Assembly (NCBI RefSeq): GCF_017874215.1
Contig: NZ_JAGGLB010000039.1
Location: 1-64,000 of the forward strand
Source of the DNA: Paenibacillus eucommiae
Lineage (GTDB): Bacteria; Bacillota; Bacilli; Paenibacillales; NBRC-103111
DNA length: 64,000 nucleotides
Reading direction: 5' to 3'
Part shown: positions 10,757 through 20,333 of the stretch, in pieces
Position numbering within the stretch: position 1 is the stretch's first letter
How the letters are laid out: each line of letters opens with the position of its first letter
Position numbers and translations under genes: made by a program
Notes under the pieces: generated by a model
What the model saw: the letters and a program-made list of their open reading frames with translations, nothing else
Told to the model about the DNA's origin: nothing
The model's database searches: none

Positions 10757-11374
10757 ATGCAGCCTTATCGCATTGCTGTTTTTGCATCGGGCAGCGGGTC
10801 GAATTTTCAGGCGATTGTGGACTGTGTACAAAGTAAGGAGCTTGATGTTAGCATCGAGCTTCTTGTCTGTGACCGTCCGGATGCACTCGTGGTGGGAAGG
10901 GCGATACAGGCGAATGTGCCTGTCTTCACCTTTCGGCCTAAGGAGTATGCAAGCAGGGAAGCCTATGAGGCTTTGATTTTAAAAGAACTGAGCGACCGCA
11001 AGGTTGATTTGATTGTGATGGCTGGTTATATGAGGATCATTACGAATGTGCTCGTTGAGCCTTTTTATGGCCGGATGATTAATATACATCCTTCGCTGCT
11101 TCCCTCTTTTCCCGGCACTAAAGCGATTACCCAGGCTTATGAATACGGCGTTAAGCTGACTGGGGTTACGGTACATTTTGTCGATGGCGGGCTTGATTCG
11201 GGGCCGATTGTTGCCCAGCGCAGCATTGAGATCGGTGAAGGCGAGAGCGAAGCTGCTTTGACGCAGCGTATTCATGCCATTGAGCATGGTTTGCTGCCGC
11301 AGGTTATCGACTGGCTTCGGGCTGGCAGGGTGAGTCTGGAAGGCCGCAGGGTGACGGTTAAAGAAGTTGAGTGA
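10757..11374 (+). CDS. purN: Phosphoribosylglycinamide formyltransferase PurN
   Basis: Transfers the formyl group of 10-formyl-THF to GAR. It shows the phosphate loop FASGSGSNFQAI, MAGYMRI and the catalytic Asn-His pair in INIHPSLLPSFPG, with the Asp of HFVDGGLDSGPI. The 205-aa length is normal. The ATG starts immediately after the purM stop, with AAGGAGCGG inside purM as ribosome binding site. Followed by a 13-bp minisatellite before purH. Confidence 0.96.
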   Translation: MQPYRIAVFASGSGSNFQAIVDCVQSKELDVSIELLVCDRPDALVVGRAIQANVPVFTFRPKEYASREAYEALILKELSDRKVDLIVMAGYMRIITNVLVEPFYGRMINIHPSLLPSFPGTKAITQAYEYGVKLTGVTVHFVDGGLDSGPIVAQRSIEIGEGESEAALTQRIHAIEHGLLPQVIDWLRAGRVSLEGRRVTVKEVE

Positions 11375-11377
11375 GGC

Positions 11378-11460
11378 GTAACAGATAAGAGTAACGAGTA
11401 AAGTAACGAGTAAAAGCAACGAGTAAAAGTAACGAGTAAGAGTAGCGAATAAGAGTAACG
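11378..11460 (+). repeat. 13-bp tandem repeat between purN and purH
   Basis: Units of GTAACGAGTAARA start at about 11378, 11391, 11403, 11416, 11429 and 11442, with a partial unit at 11455. All are 13 nt except one of 12. The array begins 4 nt after the purN stop and ends about 25 nt before the purH ribosome binding site. It is non-coding and inside the operon, so copy-number changes would only alter the intergenic RNA length. Confidence 0.85.
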
Positions 11461-11489
11461 CTTGACACAAAGATACCAAGGAGGAAATT

Positions 11490-13037
11490 ATGACGATCAG
11501 AAGAGCACTAATTAGCGTTTCCGATAAAGCCGGAATTGTTGAGTTCGCAGGAGAGCTGGCTAAGTTGGGTGTGGAAATTATTTCCACAGGCGGAACGCAA
11601 AGTCTTTTGAAGGATAAAGGTGTCCCGGTTATTGGAATTTCAGAGGTCACTGGCTTCCCGGAAATTATGGACGGCAGGGTTAAAACACTTCATCCTGCAG
11701 TACATAGCGGGCTGCTTGCGGTACGTGACAATGAAGAGCATCAGGAGTCCATGAAGAAGCTGGGTCTGGATTATATTGATTTGGTAATTGTGAATTTGTA
11801 TCCTTTTGCCGAGACGATTGCTAAGCCTGGTGTTACTTATGAGGATGCGATTGAAAACATCGATATCGGTGGACCTACAATGCTCCGTTCTGCTGCTAAA
11901 AATCACGCTTTCGTTACCGTTGTGGTCGATGCTGCTGATTATGGACAGGTGCTTGAAGAGGTTCGTGCAGGCGGGGATACAAATTTGGAAACGCGCAAGC
12001 GTCTTGCGGCAAAAGTGTTCCGTCATACTGGCTCCTACGATGCACTGATTGGCGATTACTTGTCCAAGCAGGTTGGCGAGGTTTTTCCAGAGCGTTATAC
12101 CGTTACTTACGAAAAGGTGCAAGAGCTTCGTTACGGAGAAAATCCGCACCAAAAGGCAGCCTTCTATCGCAAGCCGCTTGCTGAGGCAGGTACAATTACG
12201 ACTTCCGAGCAGCTTCATGGCAAAGAGCTTTCTTACAACAATATCAACGATGCTAACACTGCACTGCTAATTGTAAAAGAATTCAGCGAGCCTGCGGTCG
12301 TAGCGATCAAGCATATGAATCCATGCGGAGTAGGTATCGGCGTGAATGTATTGGAAGCTTTTCAAAAAGCTCACGCTGCTGACCCGACCTCGATCTTCGG
12401 AGGTATCGTTGCTGCAAATCGCACGATTGATGCGGCTACCGCACAATTGCTGAGTGAGATCTTCCTGGAAATTATTTTGGCTCCGGATTTCAGTCCTGAA
12501 GCGCTGGAAATCCTGACAAAAAAGAAAAATATTCGCTTGTTGAAAATAAGCGGTCTAGATCAAGCGGCTGAACGCCAGCCGGAGCATGTAATCACCTCTG
12601 TTGAGGGCGGTATGCTGGTTCAAGACAGCGACGCTTACCAATTGACTGAGGCAGATATTGAAGTGGTAACGGAACGTGCTCCATCTGACGAGGAGCTGAA
12701 GCAGCTGCTTTTTGCCTGGAAAGTTGTTAAGCACGTTAAATCCAATGCGATCGTCCTTGCGTCGAACGATATGACGGTTGGTGTTGGCGCTGGGCAAATG
12801 AACCGAGTAGGCGCGGCCAAAATTGCTATCGAGCAAGCTGGTGAAAAGGCTGTTGCTTCAGTACTGGCATCGGATGCTTTCTTCCCAATGGGAGATACGC
12901 TGGAAATGGCAGCGAAAGCAGGCGTTACTGCAGCGATTCATCCGGGTGGCTCCATTAAGGACGAGGATTCGATCCGTGTGGCCAATGAGAATGGGATGGC
13001 GTTGATTAAAACAGGCGTTCGTCATTTCAAGCATTAA
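11490..13037 (+). CDS. purH: Bifunctional AICAR transformylase / IMP cyclohydrolase PurH
   Basis: Performs the last two steps to IMP. The N-terminal IMP cyclohydrolase (MGS-like) domain, roughly residues 1-190, includes [15 protein letters not shown] and GGTQSLLKD. The C-terminal transformylase includes [13 protein letters not shown] and the catalytic Lys-His pair in [11 protein letters not shown]. The 515-aa length is standard. AAGGAGG precedes the ATG. Confidence 0.97.
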   Translation: MTIRRALISVSDKAGIVEFAGELAKLGVEIISTGGTQSLLKDKGVPVIGISEVTGFPEIMDGRVKTLHPAVHSGLLAVRDNEEHQESMKKLGLDYIDLVIVNLYPFAETIAKPGVTYEDAIENIDIGGPTMLRSAAKNHAFVTVVVDAADYGQVLEEVRAGGDTNLETRKRLAAKVFRHTGSYDALIGDYLSKQVGEVFPERYTVTYEKVQELRYGENPHQKAAFYRKPLAEAGTITTSEQLHGKELSYNNINDANTALLIVKEFSEPAVVAIKHMNPCGVGIGVNVLEAFQKAHAADPTSIFGGIVAANRTIDAATAQLLSEIFLEIILAPDFSPEALEILTKKKNIRLLKISGLDQAAERQPEHVITSVEGGMLVQDSDAYQLTEADIEVVTERAPSDEELKQLLFAWKVVKHVKSNAIVLASNDMTVGVGAGQMNRVGAAKIAIEQAGEKAVASVLASDAFFPMGDTLEMAAKAGVTAAIHPGGSIKDEDSIRVANENGMALIKTGVRHFKH

Positions 13038-13072
13038 TTTCATAATTTCATATAGAAAGAGGGGAAACATCG

Positions 13073-14332
13073 ATGCGCATCCTAGTAATTGGACGGGGCG
13101 GGCGGGAGCACGCTATCGTCTGGGCTCTGAGCAAGAGCCCCAAGGTGAGCAAGCTGTTCTGTGCTCCAGGTAATGGCGGCATTGCGGCTTTGGCCGAATG
13201 TGTGCCGATTCAAGAGCTGCAGTTCGCTGAGATCGGCCAGTTTGCCCAAGATGAGCAGATCGGACTGGTTGTAGTAGCGCCAGACGATCCGTTATCTGAA
13301 GGTCTGGTAGATTATCTGGAAGAGCGCGGCATCCTGGCTTTTGGTCCTCGCGCCAATGCGGCGATTATTGAGGGAAGCAAGATTTTTACGAAGGATCTGC
13401 TGAAAAAATATAGCATTCCAACCGCCACTTACGAAAGCTTCGAGGCTTACGAGCCAGCCCTTGCTTATCTGCGCAGCCAATCGGTTCCGATTGTTGTCAA
13501 AGCCGACGGCTTGGCCGCGGGTAAAGGTGTGACCGTTGCCCGGACACTTGAAGAAGCGGAAAAAGCGCTGCATGATATTATGGTGGAGCAGATTTTTGGG
13601 GCTTCTGGAGCAAAAGTAGTTATCGAGGAGTTTCTACAGGGGCAGGAAATGTCTTTGCTGGCTTTTGTTGACGGCAACACGGTGCGTCCGATGGTGCCAT
13701 CTCAGGATCACAAGCCCGTGTATGACAACGATGAAGGCCCGAATACGGGAGGCATGGGGACTTACTCACCACTGCCACATATTCCTGAATCCGTCGTCCA
13801 GGAGGCGATTGAGACTATCGTGAGGCCTACGGCTGAAGCGATGGTGAAGGAAGGAAGACCTTTCAAAGGTGTTCTCTATGCCGGCTTGATCCTCACAGAG
13901 CAAGGAACGAAGACGATTGAGTTTAACGCTCGTTTTGGAGATCCGGAAACGCAGGTCATTTTGCCGCGGCTGAAAACAGATCTGCTGGATATTTTTCTGG
14001 CGGTCGTTCATGGAACCTTGGCCGAGCAGCCCATTGAATGGAGCGACGAGGCGGCGGTGTGCGTCATTGTAGCTTCAGCCGGCTATCCGGCTTCCTATCC
14101 GAAGGGGCTTGCCATTACCGGGCTTGATCAGGTTACGGATTCACTTGTTTTCCATGCGGGTACCGCGCTTAAGGACGGTCAGCTTGTGACAAATGGAGGC
14201 CGTGTGCTCGGCATTACAGGTCTTGGCAAAGATATCGCAGAAGCCCGTGAGAAGGCTTATGCGGATGCAGAACGCATTCAATTCGAAGGCAAGCATTACC
14301 GTTCGGATATTGCGATGAAGGCTTTGCGTTAA
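13073..14332 (+). CDS. purD: GAR synthetase PurD
   Basis: Phosphoribosylamine-glycine ligase of the ATP-grasp family. The 419-aa protein starts with ILVIGRGGREHAI and has VVKADGLAAGKGV, the EEFLQGQEMSLL segment, GGMGTYSPLP and FNARFGDPETQ. It is the last gene of the pur operon, as in B. subtilis, and is followed 25 nt later by a strong intrinsic terminator. An AGAGGGGAA ribosome binding site precedes the ATG. Confidence 0.97.
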   Translation: MRILVIGRGGREHAIVWALSKSPKVSKLFCAPGNGGIAALAECVPIQELQFAEIGQFAQDEQIGLVVVAPDDPLSEGLVDYLEERGILAFGPRANAAIIEGSKIFTKDLLKKYSIPTATYESFEAYEPALAYLRSQSVPIVVKADGLAAGKGVTVARTLEEAEKALHDIMVEQIFGASGAKVVIEEFLQGQEMSLLAFVDGNTVRPMVPSQDHKPVYDNDEGPNTGGMGTYSPLPHIPESVVQEAIETIVRPTAEAMVKEGRPFKGVLYAGLILTEQGTKTIEFNARFGDPETQVILPRLKTDLLDIFLAVVHGTLAEQPIEWSDEAAVCVIVASAGYPASYPKGLAITGLDQVTDSLVFHAGTALKDGQLVTNGGRVLGITGLGKDIAEAREKAYADAERIQFEGKHYRSDIAMKALR

Positions 14333-14356
14333 AGTTGAGTTGTATATGAAATATAT

Positions 14357-14405
14357 AAAAAGCAGCCTCTGCGGGGTAAGTTCCCTGTAGAGGCTGCTTT
14401 TTTTT
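14357..14405 (+). terminator. Intrinsic terminator of the pur operon
   Basis: AGCAGCCTCT (14361-14370) and AGAGGCTGCT (14389-14398) form a 10-bp perfect stem with A/T flanks that extend the pairing. It ends in an uninterrupted T tract to 14405. It lies 25 nt after the purD stop. Confidence 0.93.
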
Positions 14406-14454
14406 GTTGAAATGATAATGTGAAGAGCCTTATGTGTAAATTGCGCCCGTACGG

Positions 14455-14560
14455 ATCTGTGAGGGGTAGGGACTCAAATCCACGATGGAGATCCCGCCTA
14501 CTCGACCAAGAAATTCTGAATATACAAAGAAAAAGCCCCCGGAAACCGTGGGCTTTTGCG
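14455..14560. other. Antisense tRNA T-arm-like relic plus hairpin at island left edge
   Basis: The + strand GGGACTCAAATCC (14470-14482) reads on the minus strand as GGATTTGAGTCC, a degenerate tRNA T-arm (compare GGTTCGANTCC). Translated in the forward frame it gives GRDSNPR, the peptide typical of antisense tRNA 3' ends. A hairpin follows: AAAAGCCC (14531-14538) with GGGCTTTT (14550-14557). No complete cloverleaf is visible. It lies between the pur terminator and the inserted sugar cluster, so it could be an old attachment-site scar. Speculative. Confidence 0.3.
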
Positions 14561-14653
14561 TTTGTTGCACATAAGTCCGGTTCGGATTATAGACGGAATG
14601 GTACGGCTCTCCCTATGATGAAGCTACCATCGAACAGAAAGGAGGCGATTAAC

Positions 14654-15550
14654 ATGATATCAACATTGATGCGAAATCGATGGCTGTACGCGATGCTTGT
14701 TCCTGGAATCGTTTACTTTTTAGTATTCAAATATTTGCCCATGTGGGGGCTTGTCGTCGCATTCCAAAATTATCAGCCATTCCTGGGCATAACGGGAAGC
14801 GAGTGGGTAGGATTCCGTCATTTCGACCGATTTTTCAATGATCCGGAATTTTTCAAGCTGTTTCGGAACACGGCGCTGCTGGCCCTCTACAATATTGTCT
14901 TCTTCTTTCCGCTACCGATCATCCTCGCGTTGATGCTGAATGAGTTGCGGCTGGAAGTGTACAAAAAAGTGGTGCAGACGATCGTCTACATTCCCCATTT
15001 TATTTCGTGGGTTGTCGTCGTAGGCATGTTCTATACATTCTTTACGATTCAGGATGGGGTTGTTCCGAATTTAATGACGGCCGCCGGCATGGAAAAGGTC
15101 GATTTCCTGCAAAGTCCGGAATGGTTCCGAACGATGATTACATCTCAAGTAATATGGAAGGAAGCAGGCTGGGGAACGATTATTTTCCTGGCGGCGATCA
15201 GCGGCGTAGACCCGCAGCAATATGAGGCGGCTACGATCGACGGAGCCGGAAGATTCCGCCGTATGTGGCATGTTACGCTGCCGGCTCTTCGCAGTACGGT
15301 CATTATTTTACTGATTCTCCGGTTGGGCAGCTTTATGGATACAGGGTTCGAGCAAATATTCCTGATGCTGAACGCGTTAAACCGCGAAGTCGGCGAAGTA
15401 TTTGATACTTATGTATATACGGCCGCCATTCAGCAAGGCGATTACAGCTACAGCACGGCCGTCGGACTGTTCAAGTCCGTTATTGGCGCTATCCTTGTAT
15501 TCCTTGCGAATTATTTGGCCAAGAAAAATGAAGAGGACGGCATCTTTTGA
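14654..15550 (+). CDS. ABC sugar transporter permease, LplB-like
   Basis: Membrane subunit of a CUT1-type oligosaccharide importer (PF00528 family) of the LplB/YteP type, common in Paenibacillus. The start is the ATG at 14654 after AAAGGAGGCG, giving 298 aa; the upstream in-frame extension to 14420 covers terminator-like DNA and is not coding. Hydrophobic segments include LYAMLVPGIVYFLVF near the N-terminus. The cytoplasmic EAA loop is EAATIDGAGRFRRMW, about 100 residues before the C-terminus. Works with the next two genes. Substrate unknown; oligosaccharides of plant cell wall type are likely from context. Confidence 0.9.
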   Translation: MISTLMRNRWLYAMLVPGIVYFLVFKYLPMWGLVVAFQNYQPFLGITGSEWVGFRHFDRFFNDPEFFKLFRNTALLALYNIVFFFPLPIILALMLNELRLEVYKKVVQTIVYIPHFISWVVVVGMFYTFFTIQDGVVPNLMTAAGMEKVDFLQSPEWFRTMITSQVIWKEAGWGTIIFLAAISGVDPQQYEAATIDGAGRFRRMWHVTLPALRSTVIILLILRLGSFMDTGFEQIFLMLNALNREVGEVFDTYVYTAAIQQGDYSYSTAVGLFKSVIGAILVFLANYLAKKNEEDGIF

Positions 15551-15580
15551 CCGTTTGCATCCAGAGGGGAGAGGAATACG

Positions 15581-16462
15581 TTGACTCATGACAAATCGCT
15601 GGGAAACCGCTTGTTCGATGCAGTCAATATAGGAATGCTGCTCCTGGTGTCGCTGGTGACACTGGTGCCATTCCTCTATATTATTGCCGGATCGCTCGCC
15701 GCTCCTGAAGAGGTGCTGCGGAAGACCTTTATTCTGTTTCCGGATCGGTTCGACTGGACGGCGTATCGTTATATTTTTTCGACCGATACCGTGATGAAAA
15801 GCTTGTGGGTGTCCACCTGGATCACAGTTGTCGGCACCGCAATCAATCTGTTCATGACCGGCATTATGGCTTATCCGCTGGCGAGACGGGACTTGCCCGG
15901 CAGACGGCCGATCATGCTTCTGGCTACGTTTACGATGATTTTCAGCGGCGGCATGATCCCGACATTTCTCGTTGTGAAATCGTTCGGCTTGATCGATTCG
16001 TATTGGTCCTTAATGATTCCCGGCGCAATCAGCGCATTTTATTTAATCATTCTGAAAAACTTTTTCCAGCAGCTTCCCGACGGCCTGGAGGAATCGGCGA
16101 AAATCGACGGCTGCAACGACTTTCAAATTTTCTATAAGATTGTGGTTCCGCTTTCGAAACCTGCGCTCGCCACATTGACGTTATTTTATGCAGTTGCGCA
16201 TTGGAACAGCTACTTCTCGGCCATTCTATACATCAACAGTTCGACCAAATGGCCGGTTCAAGTGCTGCTGCGGCAAATCGTTATCCTCTCGCAAGGGGGC
16301 ATCGGCGATTCCAGCCTGTTCACGGATCAATTTGTCGTTCCGCCTGCGGTCACGATCAAGATGGCGGTTATCGTCGTGACGATGATTCCGATGCTGTGTA
16401 TGTATCCGTTCATCCAGTCGTATTTCACCAAAGGGATTTATCTCGGCTCGGTTAAAGGCTGA
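15581..16462 (+). CDS. ABC sugar transporter permease, YtcP-like
   Basis: Second integral membrane subunit of the same importer. The 293-aa protein has about six hydrophobic stretches, including MLLLVSLVTLVPFLYIIAGS, and the EAA loop EESAKIDGCNDFQIF. It ends in YFTKGIYLGSVKG, typical of the YtcP/LplC group. The start is TTG at 15581 after GAGGGGAGAGG; no better ATG exists in frame. It pairs with the permease 30 nt upstream. Confidence 0.9.
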   Translation: MTHDKSLGNRLFDAVNIGMLLLVSLVTLVPFLYIIAGSLAAPEEVLRKTFILFPDRFDWTAYRYIFSTDTVMKSLWVSTWITVVGTAINLFMTGIMAYPLARRDLPGRRPIMLLATFTMIFSGGMIPTFLVVKSFGLIDSYWSLMIPGAISAFYLIILKNFFQQLPDGLEESAKIDGCNDFQIFYKIVVPLSKPALATLTLFYAVAHWNSYFSAILYINSSTKWPVQVLLRQIVILSQGGIGDSSLFTDQFVVPPAVTIKMAVIVVTMIPMLCMYPFIQSYFTKGIYLGSVKG

Positions 16463-16596
16463 TAACAGTGTTGGCCAAGGCAATCGCGCCGCTTGTGAAG
16501 GAGGATAGAGGTTGCGAAACGGCAGTGGCGGAATACCGCCTTGGTCAAGTAAAATATAGAGCACTGTTTTACATTACAAAGGAGGTCAACACATTT

Positions 16597-18144
16597 ATGA
16601 CAATGTTCTCAACAGTGGTGAGGAAATCGGCAATCGGGAGCATCGTTGCGGTTATGGCGCTTTGCAGTATGGTAGCCTGCAGCAGCGAGAAACCGAAAGA
16701 GCCTGCTGCTTCCAACTCTCCGGCCACACCCGGCTCAACGGCTCCGAGTACCGCCCCAAGCAAAACGCCGATCACCATCTCGATGATGGTGCCGCAGTAC
16801 ACGACGGAGCCGGTTAAAGCCGATAGCCAAGGCATGCAGAAGATTCGCGATTTTACCGACTACAACATCGACATCAACTGGGTGGTCGGCGCCGGCTATG
16901 AAGAGAAGCTGAACGCGACGATCGCCTCCGGCTCGATGCCGCAGGTGCTCGTCATTCCAGACAACAAGAGCGCCAATATCGTCAACGCCGTGCGTTCGGG
17001 CATGTTCTGGGAAGTTGGGCCGTACTTGAAGGATTATCCGAATTTGGCCAGCTTGAATCCGCAAATATTGACCAACATCTCGCTTGACGGCAAAGTGTAC
17101 GGCTTACCGAGAACACGGCCGCTTTCGCGCGCGGGCATCTTGTTCCGCAAAGACTGGCTCGACAATGTCGGCTTGAAAGTGCCGCAAACGATCGACGAGT
17201 TGTATGAGGTTTTGAAAGCCTTCACGCTCAATGATCCCGACAAGAACGGCAAGAACGACACATTCGGCTTGAGCGACCAAGGGGCCGCAATCGACAATCT
17301 GGCCATCTATTTCGGCGCGCCGCTGAACTGGGGCGTTCAGCCGGACGGCAAGCTGATTCCTTCCTTCATGGCGCCGGAATATTTGGAGGCCATGAAGTTT
17401 AATAAGAAGCTGTACACCGAGAAACTGGTCAACCAGGACTTCCTGATTGCGAAGGACGGTTATGTAGCCAATATCAATCAGGGGAAAGCAGGCTTCTTGT
17501 TCACGGCAGTGGATTCGGTAACGACCGCGCTGTTCGCTGATCTGAAGAAGCTGAATCCGCAAGCCGAGCTGGATGTCGCTACTGGCGTCAGCGGGCCGAA
17601 GGGCGAATTCATTCAAGCCGATCCGGGATACGCGGGACTCCTGATGTTTCCGAAGAGCAGCGTCAAGACCGAGCAGGATTTGAAAAACATTTTGGGATTC
17701 TTCGACAAAATGACGGACAAGCAAATGATCGATTTGACGATGCTCGGCGTCGAAGGCTATACGTATACGATGGAGAACGGCGTGCCGAAAGTGAACACCG
17801 ACTTATATAATAAAGAGATTAACCCGCTGAATCAGATTATGGTCAAATTAGGCATCTTCGGACCGAAGCCAGGCGATACGCCAATGGAAACCAAATGGAA
17901 AGAAATCGTCGCCAGCAATGAAAAGAAAGGCGTATCCAATCCGACAAATCCTTTAATCTCACAAACCAACGTGGAGAAAGGCGCCCAATTGCAAAAGCAA
18001 GTGACGGACGCCCGCGGCAAATTCATTATGGGCGAATTGGATGAAGCCGGATGGCAGCAAGCGCTTGAAACATGGCGCAAAAACGGCGGCGATCAAATTA
18101 TCGCAGAATTCTCGGCCGATTACGCGAAAATCAACAAGAAGTAA
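16597..18144 (+). CDS. Extracellular sugar-binding lipoprotein, LplA-like
   Basis: Substrate-binding component of the importer, anchored by lipid to the membrane face. From the ATG at 16597 (11 nt after AAAGGAGG) it is 515 aa. The signal peptide ends in a lipobox SMVACSS, followed by a Pro/Ser/Thr linker and an SBP_bac_1 type fold. The gene lies 134 nt after the second permease, the normal order in Paenibacillus LplABC loci. No ATPase is encoded here, so the importer presumably uses a shared MsmX-type ATPase elsewhere (inference from related systems). Confidence 0.88.
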   Translation: MTMFSTVVRKSAIGSIVAVMALCSMVACSSEKPKEPAASNSPATPGSTAPSTAPSKTPITISMMVPQYTTEPVKADSQGMQKIRDFTDYNIDINWVVGAGYEEKLNATIASGSMPQVLVIPDNKSANIVNAVRSGMFWEVGPYLKDYPNLASLNPQILTNISLDGKVYGLPRTRPLSRAGILFRKDWLDNVGLKVPQTIDELYEVLKAFTLNDPDKNGKNDTFGLSDQGAAIDNLAIYFGAPLNWGVQPDGKLIPSFMAPEYLEAMKFNKKLYTEKLVNQDFLIAKDGYVANINQGKAGFLFTAVDSVTTALFADLKKLNPQAELDVATGVSGPKGEFIQADPGYAGLLMFPKSSVKTEQDLKNILGFFDKMTDKQMIDLTMLGVEGYTYTMENGVPKVNTDLYNKEINPLNQIMVKLGIFGPKPGDTPMETKWKEIVASNEKKGVSNPTNPLISQTNVEKGAQLQKQVTDARGKFIMGELDEAGWQQALETWRKNGGDQIIAEFSADYAKINKK

Positions 18145-18158
18145 TGGAGTGATTACGG

Positions 18159-20240
18159 ATGAAAAACCAGTTGTACCGTCAAACGATACGCCGCGGGCTG
18201 TTTGACTTCCACGCGGGGGAAGCTGTTCCGGAGGTGCGGTTGAACGCAGCGGAGTATTTCGCGGCCGCTGCCGAAGCGGGCATGCAGACCATTACTTTCA
18301 TGACCAAGGATGCATTCGGCAACAGCTACTTCGACACGCAGATCGGTCATAAAAATGTGAAGCTGAACGGCGACCTGCTCGCCGAAGCTATAGCCGAGGC
18401 CAAGAAGCATAACATCGCCATCATCGCCTATTATAATGTCGGGCTAAACAGCCATGTCGCCGGGGCCAACCCGGATTACCGGCAGCGTGACGCCGATCAG
18501 ACCCCGATTCAGGAAGCATTCGGCTTCTACGATCTGCTCTGCATGAATTCGCCTTATCGGGATTATGTGTACGGTCAGCTTCGCGAAATCGCGGAACGCT
18601 ACGAGGTGGCCGGATTTTTCTTCGACATCACGTATGTGTGGGACAATTGCTGCCACTGCGAATATTGCCGCGCGGCGTACCGGAACCGGTTCGGCTGCGA
18701 TGCGTCCGCGACGCCGGTGCCGGGTACGAAGGAAATGACACAGTGGCAGACGTTCCAGCGCGACATTCGCTACCGGTTTCTGCGGGACGCAGCGAACGGG
18801 CTGAAGGCGATTCGTCCGGACTTCCTGATCGGCTGGAATCATGCGGGCGATCCCCGGTTCGGCCAAGTGGAGGCGGACCGGTATGCGGATTATTTCACCT
18901 CGGAGTTCCATCCGCCGCACTACATGTACGGCAGCCTGCTAGCGCGCTGGAAGCGGTCGTTCGGCAAGCCGTTTGAGTTAATGATGCCCAGCGAGATGGG
19001 AAGCTGGGGGGAATGGACAGTCGCGCCGCCGGAAACGCTGCGCACGACGGCGGCCATCGCCGTGGCGAATGGAGGCTCGATCAGCTTCGGACACGTCGCC
19101 TATCCGTCCGGCGCCTTGAAGGGCAGCGTGCCGCAGCCGGTCATGGAGGCGGTTAAGTATGCCAACGATTGGGTTCAATCGCTCGAGCCGTGGCTGCTAG
19201 AGGCGGTCAGCGAGCCTTCCGTCGCCGTGCTGTTCAGTATCGGCAACAAGCGCATGCTGGAGGCGTCGGCCCTGCCTCGCAGCCTGGACGAAGGGACCCT
19301 GCAAGGCGTACACCGGATCTTGTCAGAAGGGCATATCCACTTCGACTTTCTCGACGAAGACGGGCTAGCGGCGAATATCGGTCGGTACGAAATGCTAATC
19401 CTGCCGGATCAAGCATATTTGAGCGAAGATCTGCAAGCCAAAGTACGGGACTATGTGCAGAGCGGCGGCAAGCTGCTAGCCACTGGACGGACCTCCTTGT
19501 ATCAAGCGAACGGAGAGCGCAGCGAAAACTTCGGACTAAGCGATGTGTTTGGAGCCGACTTCCACGACATGTGGCTGTATGGCGTCTCATACCTGTACCC
19601 GGTCGATGCCGCGCTGTCGGGCAACGTTCCGGATATGCCTTTGCTGCTGAAAAATCCGGCACTGCCTTCTCTGAAAGTGTCGCCGACAACCGGGACGAAG
19701 CTTTCCGGGCTGATGGAGCCGGCCGTCGAGACGAAAGTTCATCGTCATGTGTACCATCAGCACGCCCATCCGGCAGTTGAGACGCCCCATCCGTCCGTTG
19801 TGATCAACGCATTCGGCAAAGGGAGCTGTATGTACATCCCGTTGCCGCTGGAGGCGGGATATTGGAGCAGCGGCTCGCCCTGGCTCCGCAATTTGTATCT
19901 CAACGGCTTGCGGGTACTGAATCCCGATCCGGGAATCGTCGTGCACGCACCGCTTTCCGTCGAGGTGAACGTGATGCGGCAGCCTGGCCAGTCGCGCGTG
20001 ATCGTCCATTTGATCAACGTGCGTGAAGAAACGGCGGCAGGCTCGAGGGCATTCATCGAAGAGGTTCATCCGGTCGGGGAAGTCGAAATTTCGCTGCGGC
20101 TGGATGCAGGCCGTGTCCAGTTGATCCCGGATGGAACCGAGCTTGCCGTCAGCAGGCAGTCGGACCGCATCTCGTTTGTCGTCCCGCCGTTCGGCTTGCA
20201 TGCCGCCGTAGTAATTGAGATAATCGAGCCATCGGTGTAA
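18159..20240 (+). CDS. Putative GHL6-type glycoside hydrolase
   Basis: A 693-aa protein without signal peptide, so cytoplasmic. The N-terminal half resembles TIM-barrel hypothetical glycosyl hydrolases (GHL6, related to alpha-amylase/fucosidase-like clans): RRGLFDFHAGE, YNVGLNSHV, then GFFFDITYVWDN with a candidate catalytic Asp at 156, and a cysteine cluster CCHCEYC (164-170) that may bind a metal. Residues about 350-480 look like a beta-galactosidase trimerisation (glutaminase-like) domain: EMLILPDQAYLSEDL. The gene starts 14 nt after the binding protein, so it probably cleaves the imported oligosaccharide. Exact specificity cannot be read. Confidence 0.7.
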   Translation: MKNQLYRQTIRRGLFDFHAGEAVPEVRLNAAEYFAAAAEAGMQTITFMTKDAFGNSYFDTQIGHKNVKLNGDLLAEAIAEAKKHNIAIIAYYNVGLNSHVAGANPDYRQRDADQTPIQEAFGFYDLLCMNSPYRDYVYGQLREIAERYEVAGFFFDITYVWDNCCHCEYCRAAYRNRFGCDASATPVPGTKEMTQWQTFQRDIRYRFLRDAANGLKAIRPDFLIGWNHAGDPRFGQVEADRYADYFTSEFHPPHYMYGSLLARWKRSFGKPFELMMPSEMGSWGEWTVAPPETLRTTAAIAVANGGSISFGHVAYPSGALKGSVPQPVMEAVKYANDWVQSLEPWLLEAVSEPSVAVLFSIGNKRMLEASALPRSLDEGTLQGVHRILSEGHIHFDFLDEDGLAANIGRYEMLILPDQAYLSEDLQAKVRDYVQSGGKLLATGRTSLYQANGERSENFGLSDVFGADFHDMWLYGVSYLYPVDAALSGNVPDMPLLLKNPALPSLKVSPTTGTKLSGLMEPAVETKVHRHVYHQHAHPAVETPHPSVVINAFGKGSCMYIPLPLEAGYWSSGSPWLRNLYLNGLRVLNPDPGIVVHAPLSVEVNVMRQPGQSRVIVHLINVREETAAGSRAFIEEVHPVGEVEISLRLDAGRVQLIPDGTELAVSRQSDRISFVVPPFGLHAAVVIEIIEPSV

Positions 20241-20333
20241 AACGCGCGTCGGAACCAAATTTATCGACTCTGTATCCGTGCGGGTGAGCTGTTCCCGCGC
20301 GATCGATTATGCATCTGTGAGGAGGTGGTTGTC

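Noticed and set aside
14420-14653. N-terminal extension of the LplB-like permease
   Set aside because: The frame runs through terminator-like and tRNA-like DNA; the good ribosome binding site is at 14640 before ATG 14654.
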